Origin: Vibrio ishigakensis
GTDB lineage: Bacteria > Pseudomonadota > Gammaproteobacteria > Enterobacterales > Vibrionaceae
Assembly: GCF_024347675.1 (NCBI RefSeq)
Contig: NZ_AP024882.1
Location: forward strand, 434,001 to 498,000
Reading direction: 5' to 3'
DNA length: 64,000 nucleotides
In this document: positions 59,792 through 64,000 of the stretch, in pieces
Layout: every line of letters begins with the position of its first letter
Position numbering within the stretch: position 1 is the stretch's first letter
Translations under genes and position numbers: made by a program
Notes under the pieces: generated by a model
What the model was told of the DNA's origin: nothing
Databases searched by the model: none
What the model saw: only the letters and a program-made list of their open reading frames with translations

Positions 59792-62249
59792 CCGACAGCA
59801 CGTCGCCCAGGCCATCAAGCTATTCCTCGCACACTACAAGCAAGCCCCATTGCAGGCGGCGGCCATACTAATAGGTATTATCTTAGCAGTAACCTTGTTT
59901 GTGGCAGTGCAGGCCATCAACCTTAATGCCAAGCGCAGCTATGCGGAATCAACAGAGCAGCTCAGCGCCCAAGCCAAGGTTTTGGTTATACCCTCAGCCG
60001 GTCAAAACTATCTGAATGAATCCCTGTACTTTTCATTGAGACAAGCAGGCCTGAGTGATGCCTTACCCATTATTGAAGGACGAGTGAGGGACCAAGACGG
60101 AGACAGATGGAACATCCAAGGTAGTGAGCTCATTGCGGCCATCACCTCAAGATTAAAGTACTCAAACGATGAGCGAGGCATATCCCTTTTTACCTCTCGG
60201 CTCCCCCTAGCGGAGCTGCTTCAAGGTGAGCCTCTGGTGCTGATGAGTGAATCTCAGCATCAGCGAACAGGCAATCACACCATCATGACCTTGGATGATA
60301 TCGAGACTAAGGTGGTGGTGGTCCCCGACGAGTGGCAACTTGGCAGCCGCATGTTGATGGACATAGGTTTTGCTCAGCGGTTGTTGGGAAAAGAGCAGCA
60401 ACTTAGCTATGTCGCGGTATTTGATTCGAGTAACCCAGAGCGCTGGCAGAACATAATTGCAGACAAAGGTCAGTGGATCAGTAACACCCAGAGCACCGAC
60501 CTTGGTGCTCTTACTGACAGCTTTCACCTTAATCTCACCGCCATGAGCTTACTGGCCTTTGTGGTGGGGCTATTCATCGCCTACAACGGCGTGAAATACA
60601 GTTTATTGAAGCGTAATCGGCTGTTGGTTCAAGTTCAGCAAGCAGGGATGACACCCAAGGCAGTGTTTGTTGGACTTCTGATTGAGCTGCTGGTGCTGGT
60701 CTTTATTGGGGCGAGTGTGGGTTTCGTGCTGGGCATGCAACTGAGCCACTGGTTGCATCCCACCGTTGCCCTCACCTTAGAGCAGCTCTACGGTGCCACT
60801 CTCCTTCCGGGCACTTGGCAGTGGTTGTGGTGGGCGCAGGCACTGCTGCTAACCCTTGCTGCTACCTTGGTTGCTTGTTGGCAGCACTTTAAGCAGAGGA
60901 TCAATCAGCCCCTCTCTTCTCATGGTGGGTTCTATCAGGCACCGGAAAGTGCCAATGAAAACCAACTGTTCTTTGTTGGGTTAGCACTTACTGTCGCCGC
61001 ACTCCTTGGCTTATGGCTCAGTGAGCACCACAGATTCACTATGGCTTGGCTGAGTGTACTGGTGATATCCATTCCCCTCTATCTCCCTAAAACCCTCAAT
61101 GCCCTTGCTAACCTATTTGAGAATCGTAACGAATCGGGACTGTTTCAATATCTGTTTGCTGAGCTAAAAGAGCTTATCTCTCCCCTCTCCCTTGCCATGA
61201 TGGCGCTGCTACTCGCGGTCACCGCCAACATAGGTATGAACACCTTAGTGGGCAGTTTCGAATACACGTTGAAACAGTGGCTAGAGCAACGACTGCATGC
61301 CGATATTTATATCAGCCCAGCACAGAGTGAAATGGCAAAGGTGGAAGTCGCCCTACAACAATTCCCCCAAGTCGAGACCGTCTACAAGCAGTTTTATGTG
61401 GATGAAAACATGCAAGGTCTGCCAATACAGCTTGGCACCAAAGACAAAGCAACTCTAGAGCAAACCATGGTGTTCCAGTCACAAGTAGCGGACTTCTGGG
61501 ACAAGTTCTACTCAGGGAAAGTGACCGCTATCAGTGAGCCTACAGCTGTAAAACTAGGGCTCGGTCTAGATGATAAGCTCGAGCTCGACGCTCTGAAGTC
61601 TGAACTCACCATAGGCGCTATCTTTCACGATTATGGCTCTCCAAATGGCGAGGTATTGATCTCACCTGAGCTCTGGCAACAGGAAGGCTTTACCAGCCTG
61701 CCCACCAGCCTTGGCATCGAGGTCTCCGGAGACAAAGATGACATGTATCAGACCTTGTTAGATGAGCTCAGCCTAAACCCGAATCAGCTCTATGATCATG
61801 CAGATATTAAAGAGATCGCTCTGAACATCTTCTCTCAAACCTTCGCCATTACACGAGCCCTAAATGGTGTCACCTTGCTGGTGGCTGTCATCGGCCTGTT
61901 TACGGCCTGTTTTATGTTGCTCGATGCAAGAAAAGCGGCAATTGCTAGGCTTTATGCCTTAGGGGTAAATCGCAAAAAACTCATGCTTATGGTGATAGGA
62001 CAGATCGCATCTCTGGTTGCCTTTACCCTAGTCATAGCCCTGCCTCTTGGAGCGCTTGTGGGCTATGTGCTCACCGACATTGTCACACTGCGCGCGTTTG
62101 GCTGGAGCCTCACCTATCTGTGGAGTTGGAGTGATGCCGCGAGCGTATCTCTAATCACCGTACTCGTGGCTATCGTCGCCACCCTAATGCCACTGTGGCG
62201 ATTGGTGAACAAGCCGGTGGTTAGCAGTTTGCAAAGTGAGGTGTTGTGA
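59778..62249 (+). CDS. FtsX-like ABC permease
   Basis: I prefer the ATG at 59778 (MHRRNRQHVAQ), which has GGAC 5-8 nt upstream and overlaps the ATPase gene by 14 bp; an ATG at 59766 is in frame. The protein of about 823 residues has an N-terminal helix (AAAILIGIILAVTLFVAVQAINL), two large periplasmic domains and two FtsX-like blocks of three to four helices (LTAMSLLAFVVGLFIAYNGVKYS ... ; GVTLLVAVIGLFTACFMLLDA ... TLVIALPLGALVGYVL). This is the duplicated-FtsX layout of the YbbP/AttG group. It works with the upstream ATPase. Confidence 0.85.
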   Translation: MHRRNRQHVAQAIKLFLAHYKQAPLQAAAILIGIILAVTLFVAVQAINLNAKRSYAESTEQLSAQAKVLVIPSAGQNYLNESLYFSLRQAGLSDALPIIEGRVRDQDGDRWNIQGSELIAAITSRLKYSNDERGISLFTSRLPLAELLQGEPLVLMSESQHQRTGNHTIMTLDDIETKVVVVPDEWQLGSRMLMDIGFAQRLLGKEQQLSYVAVFDSSNPERWQNIIADKGQWISNTQSTDLGALTDSFHLNLTAMSLLAFVVGLFIAYNGVKYSLLKRNRLLVQVQQAGMTPKAVFVGLLIELLVLVFIGASVGFVLGMQLSHWLHPTVALTLEQLYGATLLPGTWQWLWWAQALLLTLAATLVACWQHFKQRINQPLSSHGGFYQAPESANENQLFFVGLALTVAALLGLWLSEHHRFTMAWLSVLVISIPLYLPKTLNALANLFENRNESGLFQYLFAELKELISPLSLAMMALLLAVTANIGMNTLVGSFEYTLKQWLEQRLHADIYISPAQSEMAKVEVALQQFPQVETVYKQFYVDENMQGLPIQLGTKDKATLEQTMVFQSQVADFWDKFYSGKVTAISEPTAVKLGLGLDDKLELDALKSELTIGAIFHDYGSPNGEVLISPELWQQEGFTSLPTSLGIEVSGDKDDMYQTLLDELSLNPNQLYDHADIKEIALNIFSQTFAITRALNGVTLLVAVIGLFTACFMLLDARKAAIARLYALGVNRKKLMLMVIGQIASLVAFTLVIALPLGALVGYVLTDIVTLRAFGWSLTYLWSWSDAASVSLITVLVAIVATLMPLWRLVNKPVVSSLQSEVL

Positions 62250-63322
62250 TGAGGAATTTGGTTGTTACCATTTTGCTTCTCGCACTACTTGGCTGTGAGA
62301 AAAAAACAGAATCCAATATGGGGCGCTGGCTCGGAGAAAGCGAGAGCAGCTATACCCAAGTTGTTCCCAGTGTGGATATCGAGTTTCCACAGGACCACAA
62401 GGCACACTCCAGCTTTAGACATGAGTGGTGGTATCTCACTGCTAATCTAACCGACCAAGATGGTGAGCCACTTGGCATGCAGTGGACGCAATTTCGCGTA
62501 GCCATAGACCCAGAGACTCAAACTCCAGCGCAATCATGGCACAGCCAGCAACTGTATATGGCACACAGTGCGGTCACCACATCCAAGATTCACTATGCCG
62601 ATGAAAAATGGTCTCGCGCCCACCCCAAGTTAGCAGGAGTCGAGACCTCTCCATTTAGGGTTTTTCTCGATGATTGGCAATGGAAATCACAAACCTCGGA
62701 TATGTTCCCTGCAACCCTAGAGGCCCAATCCGAGACCTTTGGTTATTCACTCAAACTCGAAAGTTCAGCTCCCTACCAAAAACAGGGCAAAGATGGCTAT
62801 AGCGAGAAAAGCGCAGACGGCGCAGTGGCCTCTTACTATTACAGCCAGCCCTTTATCGAAGTTAGTGGCGAGGTGACCATAGACGGAAAGATTCACTCAG
62901 TTGCAGGCAAAGGCTGGATAGACAGGGAATGGAGCTCGCAATTTCTATTAGACTCCCAACAGGGCTGGGATTGGTTCGCATTAAGGCTCGATGAAGACCT
63001 GAGTTTGGTTCTGTTCCAGCTAAGGGATTCACAAACTGGAAAAGCCAGCTATTCCCACGGTCGTATTATGCAAAGAGATGGCTTAGGAATCCCTTTAGAT
63101 CCTGATCAGATTACCCTCAGCCCAATACAATACACAGATATCGAAGCCAGCTCTTATCCAACCGCATGGCAAATCAGCGTACCTAAATATGACATCAATC
63201 TAGAGGTATCAGCGATTAATCCTAGCGCCAAGATGCCGCTTACGGTTCCGTATTGGGAGGGGCCGGTATCCATAAGCGGTAGTCATCAGGGAGAAGGCTA
63301 TATGGAGCTAACCGGTTATTAG
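62249..63322 (+). CDS. AttH/CrtC-like lipocalin-domain lipoprotein
   Basis: The ATG at 62249 overlaps the permease stop codon (TGATG), so translation is coupled. The 357-residue protein starts with a lipoprotein signal (LLLALLGC, Cys16) and then the AttH/CrtC-type lipocalin-like fold: FRHEWWYLTANLTDQDGEPLGMQWTQFRVAI, WHSQQLYMAHSAVTT, and GKGWIDREWSSQFL. The same three-gene set (ATPase, large permease, AttH-like lipoprotein) occurs in the Agrobacterium att region and many proteobacteria, where the substrate is not settled. A lipid or hydrophobic molecule would suit a lipocalin-like partner. Confidence 0.85.
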   Translation: MRNLVVTILLLALLGCEKKTESNMGRWLGESESSYTQVVPSVDIEFPQDHKAHSSFRHEWWYLTANLTDQDGEPLGMQWTQFRVAIDPETQTPAQSWHSQQLYMAHSAVTTSKIHYADEKWSRAHPKLAGVETSPFRVFLDDWQWKSQTSDMFPATLEAQSETFGYSLKLESSAPYQKQGKDGYSEKSADGAVASYYYSQPFIEVSGEVTIDGKIHSVAGKGWIDREWSSQFLLDSQQGWDWFALRLDEDLSLVLFQLRDSQTGKASYSHGRIMQRDGLGIPLDPDQITLSPIQYTDIEASSYPTAWQISVPKYDINLEVSAINPSAKMPLTVPYWEGPVSISGSHQGEGYMELTGY

Positions 63323-63951
63323 TCCTCTTCCGCCGGCCCAACAACCTGATTCTTTAGCCCTGCACCTGTGTCTCTTAGGAGATCCACAGGGCTAAGTATT
63401 ACCCCTTTAACCGCTCCCTGAGAGGCCTTCTTGCCTAGGTCGTGGCTCTTATCCAAGATGTCATCCACGCTTGCTAACACCACGGGCACCTCGGCTCTCA
63501 AGGCTTCAGATTCTTTGATCACAGCAGGAATAGTTTGCACTCGATACTGTTTTGACTCGACTAGTAAGGGCGGGATCACCTGCTCGCGATAGGCTTTAAG
63601 CTCTTTTTGGGTTTGAGGGATCACCGTTTCTCGATACAGGGTCAACTCTTGCTGAATCTGAGGGATCTTCTGATTAATAGACTCGATAGCCTTGTTGGTA
63701 TCGGCAATCACTACAACGGCGTTGTCCGCCACTTCCGTGATCTTTGGTAGCTGATTGTTGAACGTTTCTGTAGTCGCTAACCAATCATCTATCTTAAGCT
63801 GACTCGCTAGCTGATTCATCTCGGTTAGGATCACCGGGTAATGTTCTATCACCTCATCAATCTTGCTAGTGACCGAGTGAATGGCGTATCCCAAATAAAA
63901 TATGGATACCGCTAAAACCGCCTGTACCCCAGTTGCTATCTTACTTTTCAT
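63319..63951 (-). CDS. Single-span membrane protein with 15-residue coiled-coil repeats
   Basis: The 210-residue protein has one N-terminal membrane segment (GVQAVLAVSIFYLGYAIHSV) and a long helical region outside. Residues about 105-160 form about four repeats of 15 residues with a YR-x3-IP core (LYRETVIPQTQKELK, AYREQVIPPLLVESK, QYRVQTIPAVIKESE, ALRAEVPVVLAS), then a Gly/Lys-rich end. It is convergent with the AttH-like gene; the stop codons overlap by 4 bp. No family is recognised. A structural or scaffolding role is possible. Confidence 0.7.
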   Translation of the reverse strand: MKSKIATGVQAVLAVSIFYLGYAIHSVTSKIDEVIEHYPVILTEMNQLASQLKIDDWLATTETFNNQLPKITEVADNAVVVIADTNKAIESINQKIPQIQQELTLYRETVIPQTQKELKAYREQVIPPLLVESKQYRVQTIPAVIKESEALRAEVPVVLASVDDILDKSHDLGKKASQGAVKGVILSPVDLLRDTGAGLKNQVVGPAEED

Positions 63952-64000
63952 TGCCTCTCCCTTTGCAACGCTATAAGTCTTTCTCTCCTATTTACTGGAT

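Overview
The window looks like chromosomal DNA of a Vibrio or close relative. It carries a chitobiase lipoprotein of the length known from V. harveyi, two CsrB-family regulatory RNAs with GacA/VarA-type upstream boxes, a short intergenic RNA gene complementary to the Qrr quorum-sensing RNAs, an MshA-like pilin, many LysR and AraC regulators, and the moderate base composition expected of the genus. No rRNA, tRNA, CRISPR array, intact insertion sequence or prophage was seen.

Layout. 1-9.7 kb: OsmC-like protein, exported amidohydrolase, an exported protein of unknown function, ZntA metal pump, POT-type transporter, LysR regulator divergent from a DJ-1/PfpI protein, NTF2-like protein. 9.8-14.7 kb: lipoprotein phosphoesterase with a C-terminal LamG-like domain, HupE/UreJ protein, YjdM, and an Lrp regulator divergent from a LysE exporter. 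14.7-20 kb (minus strand): six-gene mannitol-type PTS operon in the order cmtB-cmtA-yggP-yggD(mtlR family)-yggC-PHP phosphatase, with a CRP-like palindrome upstream. 20-28.7 kb: small zinc-ribbon protein, D-Ala-D-Ala dipeptidase, arylamine N-acetyltransferase, SDR, an SgrR-like regulator divergent from an unannotated 57-codon ORF, DOPA-dioxygenase-family protein, CHASE3-like/GGDEF diguanylate cyclase, MviM-type oxidoreductase.

28.7-34.3 kb is the regulatory-RNA island. Two near-identical CsrB-type genes, each about 290 nt with many GGA motifs, sit on either side of the chitobiase gene and a LysR gene. Each has a VarA-like box about 167 bp upstream of a matching promoter. Just beyond the second is a short candidate sRNA with a 16-nt perfect complement to the conserved Qrr core, which resembles the QrrX sponge of V. 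cholerae. If this is right, antagonists of CsrA and of Qrr, both inputs to Vibrio quorum sensing, lie side by side.

34.3-42.2 kb: NTF2-like protein, patatin lipoprotein, then an alpha-glucoside module (GntR regulator, GH4 6-phospho-alpha-glucosidase, PTS EIICB), and an AraC regulator divergent from a phytanoyl-CoA dioxygenase-like protein. 42.2-47.8 kb: LysR regulator divergent from a beta-barrel-like protein and a DUF1254/DUF1214 lipoprotein, then a four-gene envelope-stress-like cluster that starts with an HdeA-like protein. 47.8-54.8 kb: outer-membrane-type protein, NupC, LysR regulator, a secreted protein built of three repeats, a long gene-poor stretch with a probable frameshifted small gene, an orphan betaine-binding-type protein without signal peptide, and a quinol monooxygenase. 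55-64 kb: orphan type IV pilin with a structured leader, ATP-grasp ligase, Ntn hydrolase, AraC regulator, an ABC transporter/FtsX permease/AttH-like lipoprotein operon, and a membrane coiled-coil protein with 15-residue repeats.

Start codons were chosen from visible Shine-Dalgarno sequences, signal peptides and family length, and several differ from the longest reading frame. All functions are inferred from sequence motifs by eye. No database search was possible.
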